From positions 62,684,295-62,748,294 of the forward strand of contig NC_052507.1 in assembly GCF_014356525.2 (NCBI RefSeq): a DNA stretch of 64,000 nt, in the 5' to 3' direction. The translations under genes were made by a program, and so were the position numbers. Position 1 is the first letter of the stretch, and each line of letters opens with the position of its first letter. The notes under the pieces are model-generated. The model had not been told where the DNA came from, ran no database searches, and saw only the letters and a program-made list of their open reading frames with translations. The DNA comes from Nilaparvata lugens. Lineage: Eukaryota > Arthropoda > Insecta > Hemiptera > Delphacidae. Of this stretch, positions 47,395 through 57,729 are shown piece after piece.

Positions 47395-48230
47395 CGTTAT
47401 AGAGTTAACTGGCCAAATTTGGTTAGTTAACATCTGTAATCTGTCGTTAAGAAAAAAAGTGGCGTTCTGTTTACTGTCATGTTGAAAGGAGTTTGTTAAG
47501 GTTATGTTTAATTATTTATTCGCGGTTTGTACGATTATTTTTATTAGATGAATTTGTTGTTTCAACACGGAAAGACATAATGCTAGAAGAATAAATGATA
47601 ATAATAATATCGAGTGACCTGGCTGGCTCAGGTCTGGTGTCAGAGTTTTCAGGTCGCAGCTGATCAATTTCAGGGCCTCTGACATGACCCAACGACTGCT
47701 TTTTAGGCAGCCAGGACCGACGGCTTAACGTGTCCATCCGAAACACGGGAGTGGCCCGAGATAAATATCTCGTAGAAGAAGAGTATACGAATTGGCATTC
47801 GAGAGAGACAGTGATGATGATTATGTTGATCGCCGACCTAGATGGATAAGAGGAAGGGTTGATGATTTCAATAATTTTGACGTAATCGACTTATTTTTCA
47901 ATAAGATTGACGAGATGCGTTATTTGAATGTTGGGTCCCTTCTTCTTTTATAGCTTTAGGCAACACAACATTGATAGAATGGCTAGAAGACATATTGTAA
48001 AATTTGACATTTTACTTACTTACAAAAAAAACAATCTATAGAACAATTATTAAAACCCTACAGCCTAAATTGAATTTAATAAATCATACAACTAAAAAAA
48101 AACTGAACTATAATTATTATTGATTACTAAAATTTGTAGGCTAATCTTCACTCAATTTGGTAAACAATACTTGTGGTTTCGGGATCTAGTTGGATTTTCT
48201 AGGTTAGGTTTTACATGCTTACAACGTAAA
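47395..48230. other. XPO7 intron 4 sequence, mostly unassigned
   Basis: Contains a block at 47600-47765 (GGCTCAGGTCTGGTG, CCAGGACCGACGGCTTAACG) shared with the 34.3-35.4 kb element. The rest is AT-rich with no feature I can name. Confidence 0.45.
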
Positions 48231-48932
48231 ACAAGTGTCATGGCGGCTCACTGCCACCCTGATCCACTCTAATCTGTCGTTTCGTAACGTAACATTAGTT
48301 TTCGTTGGTGAAATCAAATTTCTTAATCTTTCGTTTAAGTCATCAGTTAGTGTTAACTGGAGATTACTAAGCGAAGCGAGACGTGAATTTAGTGAAACTC
48401 ACCCTTACACAGTGCCAGTCGGCTTGCCAGTTAGCCAGTCACTGGATGCCAACGACTGGCACTGTGTAAACGGCTCATGCCAGTAACTGGAGAAGCCAGT
48501 AAGCCAAGGAAGCGCCAGCAGCTGACAGTTCCAGCAGAACAAATATTTTTGTTTTACTGGCGCGGCAGCTTCATGTCAACTTTATCATCACAACTTTATA
48601 CTCTTGCGGGCATAGCCACCTCTAATACAACAGCTGTTGTAGCTATGGTGAAAGTGATATTTTCAAGCTCAAAATTTAAGTGATTTTATTCTATATTTTG
48701 TGAATATTTGAAGTTTGGTTTTTGTTTTAACGGAAGTTTCATTATCAATTTATCTAAATTTGAAATTCTTTGTTTTATTGGTGTTGAAATTGAAGTAAAC
48801 ATAACCTACATAATATTTGGACGATTTGTGACAAAATCAGGAGAATTGAAGAAGTTTTGGGCAATAGCCTGTTTTTTCTTTTCCGACTATTGTATTGTTC
48901 GCTCTATCTAATAAATAAATAAATAAATACAT

Positions 48933-49085
48933 GGCCCCGGCCTACGATATTGCAACGTCGCAGTGTAGGCCTAGAATCTAATACATGATTGGTGATAAAG
49001 ATCAGCTGGTATTTTTCGAAATCTTTTTCACCAATCATGTATTAGATTCTAGGCCTACACTGCTGCAATATCGTAGGCCGGGGCC
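48933..49085. repeat. Palindrome of about 150 bp (GGCCCCGGCCTACGATATTG)
   Basis: Arms of about 62 bp, nearly perfect, around a short AT-rich loop. A shorter outer inverted pair (CATAGCCACCTCTAATACAA at 48610 and its inverse at 49086-49106) lies 480 bp apart, so a larger foldback probably encloses this. Confidence 0.85.
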
Positions 49086-49494
49086 TTGTATTAGAGGTGG
49101 CTATGCTTGCGGGTCATTAGCATGAAGCTCTCTTAAGCTGGGGTTTCGTTTGTGCGTTAATGCCGTCGTTGACCACGACAGGGTGAGGATCTCAGATTGG
49201 GTGGATTTAAATTTGTCTACATAACCTAAAAGATTATGTTCAATTATGTTTAAATGTGGGATGTTGAGTTTATACTTTTAAATGGCAATATGTTTATATT
49301 ATTAGAAATGTTTGATTCTTCGATAATAAACACAAATAATGAAAAGTTATTTGATCAGCTGTTTTAGCACACTTGAAATTTGTACAATATGAATGTCAAC
49401 AATGCTTGTCGTCGTCGACTGCGGAAGTTTACGCACAAACAAAAATGCAACTTCAGCTAAATCCCGAGCTCGGAAACCGGCCCTTAAACTAAGA

Positions 49495-49762
49495 TGTATC
49501 CGATGTATTGATGTATTTGTACCATCGATTGTGTCTGCTCGATGCATCGATGTTTTTAAACTATCGATTGTCTCTGCTCGATGCATCGATGGTTTTACTA
49601 TCGATATCGATAGTATCGATGGTCTCTGCTCGATGGATCAATGTTTATAAATTATCGATGGTCTCAGTTCGATACATCGATGTTTTCTCATCATCGATGT
49701 TCTCTGTTCGATGCTTCTATGTTTTTCCACCATCGATGGTTTTTGTTTGATGTATCGAATAA
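49495..49762. repeat. Minisatellite rich in ATCGAT, just upstream of XPO7 exon 5
   Basis: Degenerate units of about 40-50 bp with ATCGAT palindromes and TCTGCTCGATGCATCGATG. Contains overlapping TATCGATATCGATA at about 49600. It ends about 20 bp before the exon-5 acceptor. ORF calls on both strands are artefacts. Confidence 0.85.
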
Positions 49763-49783
49763 TGTTGTCATGACTGTTTGTAG

Positions 49784-49923
49784 GACGCGCGACTGACGAG
49801 TCATCTGACGACCTGTGCACCGTTCAGATCCCCACCTCGTGGCGACCTGCCTTCCTCGACTACACCACGCTCAAGCTCTTCTTCGACCTCTACCATTCGC
49901 TACCCAACACTCTGTCACCGCTG
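49784..49923 (+). CDS. XPO7: XPO7 exon 5
   Basis: Exon of 140 nt, acceptor GTTTGTAG, donor CTG|GTCAGT, phase 0 at its end. It encodes (G)[19 protein letters not shown], then [20 protein letters not shown], then PNTLSPL. The [15 protein letters not shown] segment is nearly invariant in XPO7. A minisatellite rich in ATCGAT lies directly upstream of the acceptor. Confidence 0.96.
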
Positions 49924-49974
49924 GTCAGTCACCATTTATTCACTCAATAATAGTCCATTATGTGATTACACAAA

Positions 49975-50640
49975 CCATAAGGATACGTCAAAGAATAAGT
50001 AGAAGGATAGGATGGCAATTTTTAGTGTGTTGTTATTGGTGTCTATTGGGTTTGATGTGGTTGAGAAGGTAATCAAAGAGTATGTGGGATTTGAAGTTGG
50101 TTTGTTCGTTTAATATACATTGTCTATTGCTTTTAAATTGGGTGTATACTTCAAATTATTCTATTGTGTCTAATTCTGGTCCTTTGTTTTTTATGTGTAT
50201 GATTTGTAGATCAGTATTTATGTTTGTGTGTTTGTGATTTTCTTGAATTAGGTGGTCGGCAAATGCAGATACAAGGAACATATCCAGGGACTAAAAACAA
50301 AAACAGATACAAGGAACATATCCAGGGACTAAAAACAAAAACAGAATCTGCATTTGCCGACCACCTAATTCAAGAAAATCACAAACACACAAACATAAAT
50401 ACTGATCTACAAATCATACACATAAAAAAACAAAGGACCAGAATTAGACACAATAGAATAATTTGAAGTATACACCCAATTTAAAAGCAATAGACAATGT
50501 ATATTAAACGAACAAACCAACTTCAAATCCCACATACTCTTTGATTATCTCCTCAGCCACAACAAACCCAATAGACACAAATAGACACCAACAGCACACT
50601 AAAAATTGCCATCCTATCCTTCTACTTGTCTATGAGCACA
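49975..50640. mobile_element. Penelope-like element fragment in a head-to-head palindrome
   Basis: Two arms of about 290 bp in inverted orientation around a centre with a 32-bp direct repeat (GGAACATATCCAGGGACTAA). The right arm encodes RYKEHIQGLKTKTESAFADH then LIQENHKHTNINTDLQIIHI, which fits the C-terminal GIY-YIG endonuclease region of Penelope-like retroelements. No RT is present. At its right edge lies ATG AGC ACA ACC AAG AAG ATG GCG before a GTGAGT donor; I could not link that to a gene. Confidence 0.7.
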
Positions 50641-50917
50641 ACCAAGAAGATGGCGGACCTGCCGAAAGATCTCGTTGTCACAGTGAGTGATTAATTCATT
50701 TATTGTAAAATATCTGACTGCTAGTCGTTTTTTCTAACAGCAAAAAGTGATTTAATAAGAAGCAGTTCGTGATTGAAAACAGCATTGAAGAAGTAATTTA
50801 TTTGCTCAGAAGTCTATTCGTATAGTACCTATGGAATATTTAGCAACAGACTATTTTCCTTTCTTATTAAATCGATGTAAATAATATAATTAAATGTGTT
50901 AAATTTTGTTGTTCTAG

Positions 50918-51037
50918 GCCTTATCATGTTTGGTGCAAATCGCATCTGTAAGACGTTCACTATTTGGCAACACTGAAAGAGCCAAGTTCCTCACTCAACT
51001 GGTCAATGGCGTCAAGCATATTCTACAAAATCCACAG
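50918..51037 (+). CDS. XPO7: XPO7 exon 6
   Basis: Exon of exactly 40 codons, phase 0 at both ends, acceptor GTTGTTCTAG, donor CACAG|GTAAAA. It encodes [20 protein letters not shown] and [20 protein letters not shown], which aligns without gaps to animal exportin-7. A phase 0-0 exon could be skipped without a frame change. Confidence 0.96.
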
Positions 51038-51249
51038 GTAAAACTAATTGAATTTCATGCAGGGCTAATGATCTCATTCAATTGAAGAATCACTCAGTAG
51101 GAAATTTAATTTCCTGGGGAAAAATATTGAGAAACAGAATGTTTTTGAGAAATCTATAGGCATATAATCTTCTGGAATTTTATGCTTGCCGAAAAAATTG
51201 AGAAAACAGAATGTTTTTGAGAAATCTATATAATATTCTAGAAACTAAA

Positions 51250-51716
51250 GGTTCGAACCCACTAGAACGTACCATACACGGACCGTGTCAGACCATGCCA
51301 GGCACGTAAAATAACAACTATGCCCACTACAACGGATCAACAGCGTTCTATGCCAGTACATTACGCGTATGGTACGCGTATGGTACGCGTATGATACGCG
51401 TATGATGCCCGGTCAGAAGTTGTTGGGAACGCTTCAGTTAGCAAGAGAATGTAGCGGTGAACTGGTTACCAACGCGGTGCATACGCGGTTACAACGGGGT
51501 TTGCAGGCGTCACGTGCCATGCAAGGAGCGTTCCGTCACAGACAAAATATACTGGCCGACAAATGTTGACCTGGACGTGCATGGCACGGTCCGTGCTTGG
51601 CCGGTGACGGAACGGTCTAATGGGTGTATTACATATCAAATGATGCAAAGAATATTTTTTTGCATGTGTCGGTACGGGCACGGTCATGGTATGATACGTT
51701 CTAGTGGGTTCGAACC
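51250..51716. mobile_element. MITE with GGTTCGAACCCACTAGAACG ends
   Basis: Inverted ends of about 28 bp, TAA on both sides, interior with repeated GGTACGCGTAT and GCCATGCA motifs. About 470 bp, non-coding. Confidence 0.85.
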
Positions 51717-51957
51717 TTAAGGCTTCACATTAATTTAACGTACGATAGACATCGTACATTGCGTACAATACGACTGAAAAACGAGAACATGATCGTTAGT
51801 TTCAGTCCCTTCGGACGAAGGTTGCAGTAGGCCAGTAGTTTGTGTGCTCTTGCAGGTCAGCTGTTACTCAACAGCTTGTCTTTTCCATGGAGATTCCATG
51901 TATCCGTACAGAGCAGGACTGACCGTACGCATGCGCACGGTCAGTAGCATGCGTTTT

Positions 51958-52366
51958 AGGCTCAACTCACACTTACGCGACTCAGGGCGAGAAGAGAATC
52001 GACTCTAGTCGAGAGCATATGTTTTCAAATGGTGACACTCAGACCAGTCGATTCTAGTCCTCCACGACTGTCACCATTTTAAAATACATGCTCTCGACTT
52101 TAGTGAGGTCCACGTTATAATGACAGTTTTTGATCAACTTTGGTTTTGCTTTCCTTGTCTATCTTCCGACAAAGCCGGTGGTACTATCCTTTTCTAGGTC
52201 CACAACGATACCAATTATGTTTTTGACGGTATAGAAATATAATTAATCAATGTAGAGAAACGGCATCGCTATTCTTCCATCTTCATCCACTGCCATTATA
52301 ACGTGGACCTCACTATAGAGTCGAGTCTCTTCTCGACCTGAGTCGTGTAAGTGTGAGTTGAGCCTT
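51958..52366. mobile_element. Palindromic GGCTCAACTCAC MITE split by a TA-MITE
   Basis: Outer ends GGCTCAACTCACACTTACGC and GTAAGTGTGAGTTGAGCC; its right arm is interrupted at TA by the element at 52101-52317. Confidence 0.88.
52101..52317 (+). mobile_element. TA-MITE nested in the palindromic MITE
   Basis: TAGTGAGGTCCACGTTATAA ... TTATAACGTGGACCTCACTA, 217 bp, with the TA target duplicated inside the host arm CTCGACT...AGAGTCGAG. Confidence 0.9.
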
Positions 52367-52397
52367 ACACTGCATACGAAGACCATCGGTCGAGCTT

Positions 52398-52757
52398 TTC
52401 AAAGCCAAGCAATATTCCTTGAACAATATAACAAAATAACACATCATATTGTTCAATCTATAATAATAACAGCTAAAAATAAATTTGAAAATTGGTGAAC
52501 TGGAATCCCACAAAATGGCGATTTTGCAATGCATCACGGGATTGTGTCATGACCTATATTTATTTATAGACCTTGGTCCCATCCAAGGTCTATAAATTAA
52601 ATACAGGTCATGACACAGTCCCGTGATGCATTGCAAAATCGCCATCTTATGGGGTTCTAGTTCACCAATTTTCAAATTTATCAGCTGCTATCATTATAGA
52701 TTAAACAACATGATGTGTTATTTTGTAATATTGTTCAAGGGATATTGCTTGACTTTG
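52398..52757. repeat. Large palindrome of about 360 bp
   Basis: Arms of about 170 bp (CAAAATGGCGATTTTGCAAT / ATTGCAAAATCGCCATCTTA, centre CCAAGGTCTATAAAT). Both arms encode the same short peptide in opposite directions. A related half-site recurs at 53145-53185, so this may be part of a larger element up to 53240. Confidence 0.88.
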
Positions 52758-53239
52758 AATTGTAAAATAAATTGTTCCGACAGAATAATAATATTTAGAT
52801 TCCAACTAGGAACTGAATTGTTGATTTTTACATTTAATTGATCGGGAACTTGAAACTCTTTTTTAAATTGTCCTCGCATATTTCTGTCTTGTCCCAATGC
52901 CTTTGAATCATAATCCTTGAGTTACAAGAATAAGAGCAATTTTTAATAATAAATAAATGAATAATTGAAGCATTTATTATTAAAATTTCATTAATAAAAA
53001 ATTGAAAACCTGAATTGACATATTATCTGAACTAGAATATTGTTTTTAAAATGCATAATTTTGTTACGAGCAAATTGAATTGGATTGGATTTTCAAATGT
53101 ACCGCCATAATGACCCCATAAAATGGCCGCTCCATAAGGAACATGAGTGTCATGACCTGTATTTATAGGCCTTGGTTCCATCGGTTGACTGAAGCGCTAT
53201 TGAAGCAAATAGAAGCTTTCAGAGCTGTACTGATGAGTA

Positions 53240-54062
53240 GCCCGATCGCACCATAACCACTGTGCTGACACCTCTGCCCGACAATCAGCTGATATTAAAT
53301 TGCATAACATAATGAATGAATTCAATTAATAAAGATGTCATATTTGAAATCAGAAATTTTCTATACATTTCTTCAATTATTTCTAACTTTCTTATTAGAA
53401 AAATTATCCCGGGTTTCGGCACCAGTTAAGTAATGTGGTTCGTTTTGGTTCTAAAACTGAACTGCTTATTTCTATAAAATCAACAAATTATAATGATAGG
53501 GATAGTGAAGCTGATTGTAACAACTGGGTTTACTAACTTGTACTATTATTATTATTACCTACGGTACATTTATTTGGTCTGGAGCTTAAAGTGACTGCAA
53601 GTCTTTCCAAAGTCTTTACAGAAGCACAAAATAGATTTTGACGTTACATGTTGTCTTGTAATTTTGCAGATAACTCATTAAAACTTCTGATGGACATTTT
53701 TAAGTAGTTAAAAAAATCATGTTCATCCCCAAGCAATGATTTATATATGGCATTGAATTCCCCTTGAAATGCTCTTTGGGCGACCATCGGGTGAACTTGA
53801 TGTTGCTTACGGTTCGCTGCACGGCGCGATGTACGGTTCGCTGCGCTGTTCGAGGGTCGAGGGTCCGTTCGAAATGTGTGGACGTACCTTTAGGAAAATC
53901 GAGGGAACGTTTCAGAGTTGAAAAAAATAAATCTTTTCTTCCTATGAATTTAAATAAACCATAATCATGGAAATAGTTCATCAAAACATTCTTATCAAAT
54001 ACTAGGATAATATTGAAACTATTAAAGTTCTGTAGATAATTGTTTTGTTTGTTGATTTCCAG
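53240..54062. other. XPO7 intron 6, right part: nothing firmly assigned
   Basis: AT-rich. A GC-rich patch at 53800-53880 has repeated CGCTGC / CGGTTCGCTGC motifs. No gene seen. Confidence 0.4.
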
Positions 54063-54209
54063 GGCTTGAGTGACCCGAGCAACTACCACGAATTTTGCCG
54101 TCTACTGGCTCGACTGAAATCAAACTACCAGCTTGGAGAGCTGGTGATGGTGGAGGACTATCCACAGGCTATTCAGCTCATTGCCAAGTTCACTGTTGAG
54201 AGCCTACAG
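54063..54209 (+). CDS. XPO7: XPO7 exon 7
   Basis: Exon of 49 codons, phase 0 at both ends, acceptor TTTCCAG, donor CTACAG|GTTGGT. It encodes [40 protein letters not shown] and [35 protein letters not shown] is the best conserved part of XPO7. A kilobase-scale inverted repeat begins about 270 bp downstream. Confidence 0.97.
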
Positions 54210-54477
54210 GTTGGTGCAAAGTATTATATCTCATTTGTAAATAGTTTAGGAAGACATGGAGAGACTTGGAGCGACAGAAAGAGATGCTGAGGAGCGAACT
54301 ACGTGGATACAGTTTGTTGGTGCGGCCAAATTTCAACTTAGATATAGATGGCCCTGGGAGTGAGTAAGGATGCTTAGGGAAAATTGATATCTGGCTCAGC
54401 TATCTGGATCGTTCCAGAGGGAATTCTACCGGTATTTCTACATAGTCCATAGTCTCTATGGGTGACCGCACCTTTAT

Positions 54478-56044
54478 GCTAGCTCCGCAGTGCAGGCTGG
54501 ATGCTTGTCTGACTCTGACTAGGCGCTGAGACAGCAAATAATAGCAGCGTTGGTGGGAATGCGAGTGGCCGCAGTAATAACATCTTCCACCCAGCAATGG
54601 TCAGCGTAGTTCCGCCTAGCTGACAGACCTGGAGCGATCCCTCCAGCCAGGCTCAGCCAAGCAGCCGAGACAATAGAACAATGGATTGGCGGTCCTATTC
54701 GCGTTCATCAGCAGTTTTCTTTCTCACGATTATTTTGAGTTTTGTGTTACATATAATCTATAATAAGTCCAGTCACCAGTAAAAAGTTTCCAGAAACGTG
54801 GTGTACTACCATATTAATGACTTTTCATGATGATTTTTAATTATTTAAAAACATTGTTGACATTCTGAGCCTTCAGGCTAAACTTGGGGTCGCTGAGAAC
54901 GAATCTGCAATCAGAATTTCTTTATCACGAAAAATAACGAAAAAACCCAGCTGTTGATCTTTCGGCAACCGTTAACAGTCATCCTGCAATGCGGCCGAAA
55001 CACTTCCAAGCCAGACACCCATTTCAAATGACAACAACGCCAAGCTGTGAGAACCCATCCTGCACTGCGGCGCTAGGTTTAGGGTTCACTGTATCCACTG
55101 TACATCCGCTGTATAGCTGGATTGCAATGTACCTAATTAAAATCCAAGTTGTTTGCTATCGAAGGTAGCTGGATTGTACCATAGAGAAACAATAGCGTAA
55201 GTAGATATCCCATGGTATAGGGAATTTATGTCGCAACTTTTACTGTTATCTCAAGCCGATTACTGTCGATTATTGTCAATTTTTACTGTTTTGTTGGGGT
55301 GATAGTGTATGAACGGCACAATTCGAGAGACTAACAGCGTCACACAGCTGCATAGGAAAGAACTACGTGAACTATCGGCTTGGGATAACAGTAAAAGTTG
55401 CGACATAAACGCCCTATACCATGGGATATCTACTTATGCTATCGTTTCTCCATGATTGTACCTCCTAGATACAATGCCTAAGTCGCATGTTTAACATCTA
55501 CTTGGTTCGAGAAAAATTAAAGATTCAGATTTTGAAACAACAAAACTTGATAAAGGGTCTACATTGGTATAGTGTATTAAAGTTTCTGTTCTTGAATTCA
55601 GATTGCAGATCCGTTCTCAGCGACCCCAAGTTTAGCCTGAAGGCTCAGAATGTCAACAATGTTTTTAAATAATTAAAAACCATCATGAAAATTCATTAAT
55701 ATGGTAGTACACCAAGTTTCTGGAAACTTTTTACTGGTAACTGGAGTTTATAGGCAACACAAAAATAAAAATAATTGTGAGAAAGAAAACTGCTGATGAA
55801 CGCGAATAAGACCGTCACTCCATTGTTCTATTGTCTCGGCTGCTTGGCTGAGCCTGGCTGGAGGGATCAAATAACCGACTGGATTGATCTTTCGTCTGTC
55901 CGCTAGGCGGAACTACGCCGACCATTGCTGGGTGGAAGATGTTACTGCAGCCGCTCGCATTCCCACCAACGCTGCTATTATTTGCTGTCTCAGCGCCTAG
56001 TCCGAGTCAGACAAGCATCCAGCCTGCACTGCGGAGCTAGGTTC
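54478..56044. repeat. Inverted repeat with 450-bp arms between XPO7 exons 7 and 8
   Basis: Left arm 54478-54930 and right arm 55595-56044 match inverted over most of their length (for example CTCCGCAGTGCAGGCTGGAT, CCTTCAGGCTAAACTTGGGG). The 660-bp spacer contains an AGAGAAACAATAGCG MITE (55183-55450). A large foldback element is likely. Confidence 0.85.
55183..55450. mobile_element. AGAGAAACAATAGCG-family MITE, copy 4
   Basis: AGAGAAACAATAGCGTAAGT ... ATGCTATCGTTTCTC with TA-type flanks, in the spacer of the large inverted repeat. Confidence 0.85.
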
Positions 56045-56340
56045 AGGAATTGGACCTTTCAGGGTGTGTCCACACACAGAGTGATCTGCATTTCTATAGG
56101 TTTCTAGGTCTAATACTATGTCTAAGACATAAGGTCTAGATAGAGATATAGAAAACCGGGAACGCGCCAACCAAGCTCCCCGACAGCCAAGCTCCCCGTC
56201 AGCCGAGCTCCTTTTAAAACCACTATCGAGGGGATTGGTTGACGGCGTTGAATTGAAGTCCTAGCTGCGTTCAATAAAGTATATTTTGTTTTTGTGTAAT
56301 TTGTTTTGGATCATTTTATTTTTTCAATTTTCTGTTTTAG

Positions 56341-56513
56341 ATGTGGCAGTTCGCACCGAACAGTGTGCACTACCTGCTGAGTTTGTGGCAGCGGATGGTG
56401 GCATCTGTGCCCTACATTAAGGCCACCGAGCCGCACCTGCTGGAGACCTACACGCCCGAAGTCACCAACGCCTATATCACATCACGACTCGAGTGTGTTG
56501 CCGTCGTTGTCAG
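56341..56513 (+). CDS. XPO7: XPO7 exon 8
   Basis: Exon of 173 nt, acceptor TCTGTTTTAG, donor TCAG|GTCAGT, ending with two bases of an Arg codon. It encodes [40 protein letters not shown] and [17 protein letters not shown](R). A MITE end starts 17 bp past the donor. A degenerate copy of the last 47 bases of this exon lies at 57670-57716. Confidence 0.97.
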
Positions 56514-56699
56514 GTCAGTTATCTACCACCAGTGAGGTCCACGTTATAATGGCAGTGTTTGATAAACATTGTCTACGTTCTGTGTACAGTAAATTGTTCC
56601 AGTTCCAATCGTAAATTGTTCTATCACGTGACTAGTGGAAAATGTTCCCATCGAACGCCATTTCAAAATCGTTGGCTCAAGCTTTTGGCGCGCACTTAC

Positions 56700-57115
56700 T
56701 AGTAACTCTGTGAACAGTAGACCTCACGCAGTATTCTCATCCACAAGTACCTGATTGAAACTATAGACCTTATGGAAATACAGCAATAGACTGGCTTCTC
56801 CACACATCTGTGTAATCACTTGTCAGCTGATTTATGATGAATAATTCCATAGTCTGATTTTTACTCCAATATTGGCGTATAAAGGAGGCTCCTTTTTCCT
56901 TTTATATTATCCTTGAAATGCAAAATTTCCAAAAACCTTGTATATGCGTCGACGCGCAATCAAAAAAGGAACATAGCTGTAAAATTTCATGAAAATCTAT
57001 TACCGCGTTTCGCCGTAAATGCGCAACATATAAAAATTTAAACATTCAAACAAGAAAAATGCCAAACCGTCGACTTGAATCTTAGACCTCACTTCGCTCC
57101 GTCAATAAAGTTGAT
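56700..57115 (-). repeat. Copy of the 25.8-26.2 kb element interior (inverted), XPO7 intron 8
   Basis: Reverse complement of about 25815-26165 (CTTGAATCTTAGACCTCACT, GGAGGCTCCTTTTTCCTTTT). It splits a TA-MITE whose pieces lie at 56531-56575 and 57515-57665. Confidence 0.75.
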
Positions 57116-57669
57116 TTACACTAAAATGTGTCGTTTATTAGCTGCGTGAATGAAGAAAGTCTGTTTTACAAACTTACCGTCTAGAAAAGTGTGCATTTCT
57201 CTCATTCCATTACTCTTAAATTTTTCTATAGAGAAAAATTCATTTAATGAATGGTTATCAAACATAATTTTGTTGGTTATGTATTCTATGACTATGCTAT
57301 GGTAAGCTATCAGCGCATGCGCAGAGAAGCAAGCAGACTACAAAATTCAATCGACCAATGAGAGCTCGGATAGTTGGAACTGTAACAATCTACCACACTT
57401 CGACTGTGGGGCAGGAACTTGGAACTGGAACTGGTTTCTGGTACAGAATCTGTCAAAATTCTTCCCATGCGACGCGGAACTTTTTACCCACATTCTATGT
57501 ACACAGAACAGGCCCATTGGTGTTGCTATTCTTGTCTATCATTCAACAGAGCGGATAGCTCTATCCTTTCTAGCTCCGCAGCGTTGCCAGTTGGTTTTCA
57601 ACAGTGTAAAAATGGAATTAACTAACAAAATATTTTATATCAATTATGAAAATTCAATATTAAATCAAT

Positions 57670-57716
57670 AACGCCTACATCAGATCACGGCTTGAATGCG
57701 TTTCCGTCTTTGTCAG
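57670..57716 (+). pseudogene. Degenerate copy of the 3' end of XPO7 exon 8
   Basis: Encodes NAYIRSRLECVSVFVR, clearly derived from [16 protein letters not shown] at the end of exon 8, and similarity continues into the intron (ATCAGTTCTCTAC against GTCAGTTATCTAC). The donor GT has become AT, so it should not splice. It sits immediately left of the 218-bp tandem array. Confidence 0.82.
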
Positions 57717-57729
57717 ATCAGTTCTCTAC

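Noticed and set aside
50640..50692. A new gene start (MSTTKKMADLPKDLVVT then GTGAGT)
   Set aside because: ATG plus donor is suggestive, but there is no downstream exon, and it abuts the Penelope-like palindrome; chance or a transposon piece is more likely.
52313..52841. Two related proteins beginning MMHCKIAILW on opposite strands
   Set aside because: They come from the two arms of one palindrome.
53764..53964. Arginine/cysteine-rich ORF (MKCSLGDHRVNLMLL...)
   Set aside because: It arises from a small CGCTGC/CGGTTCG repeat patch, with no homologue that I recognise.
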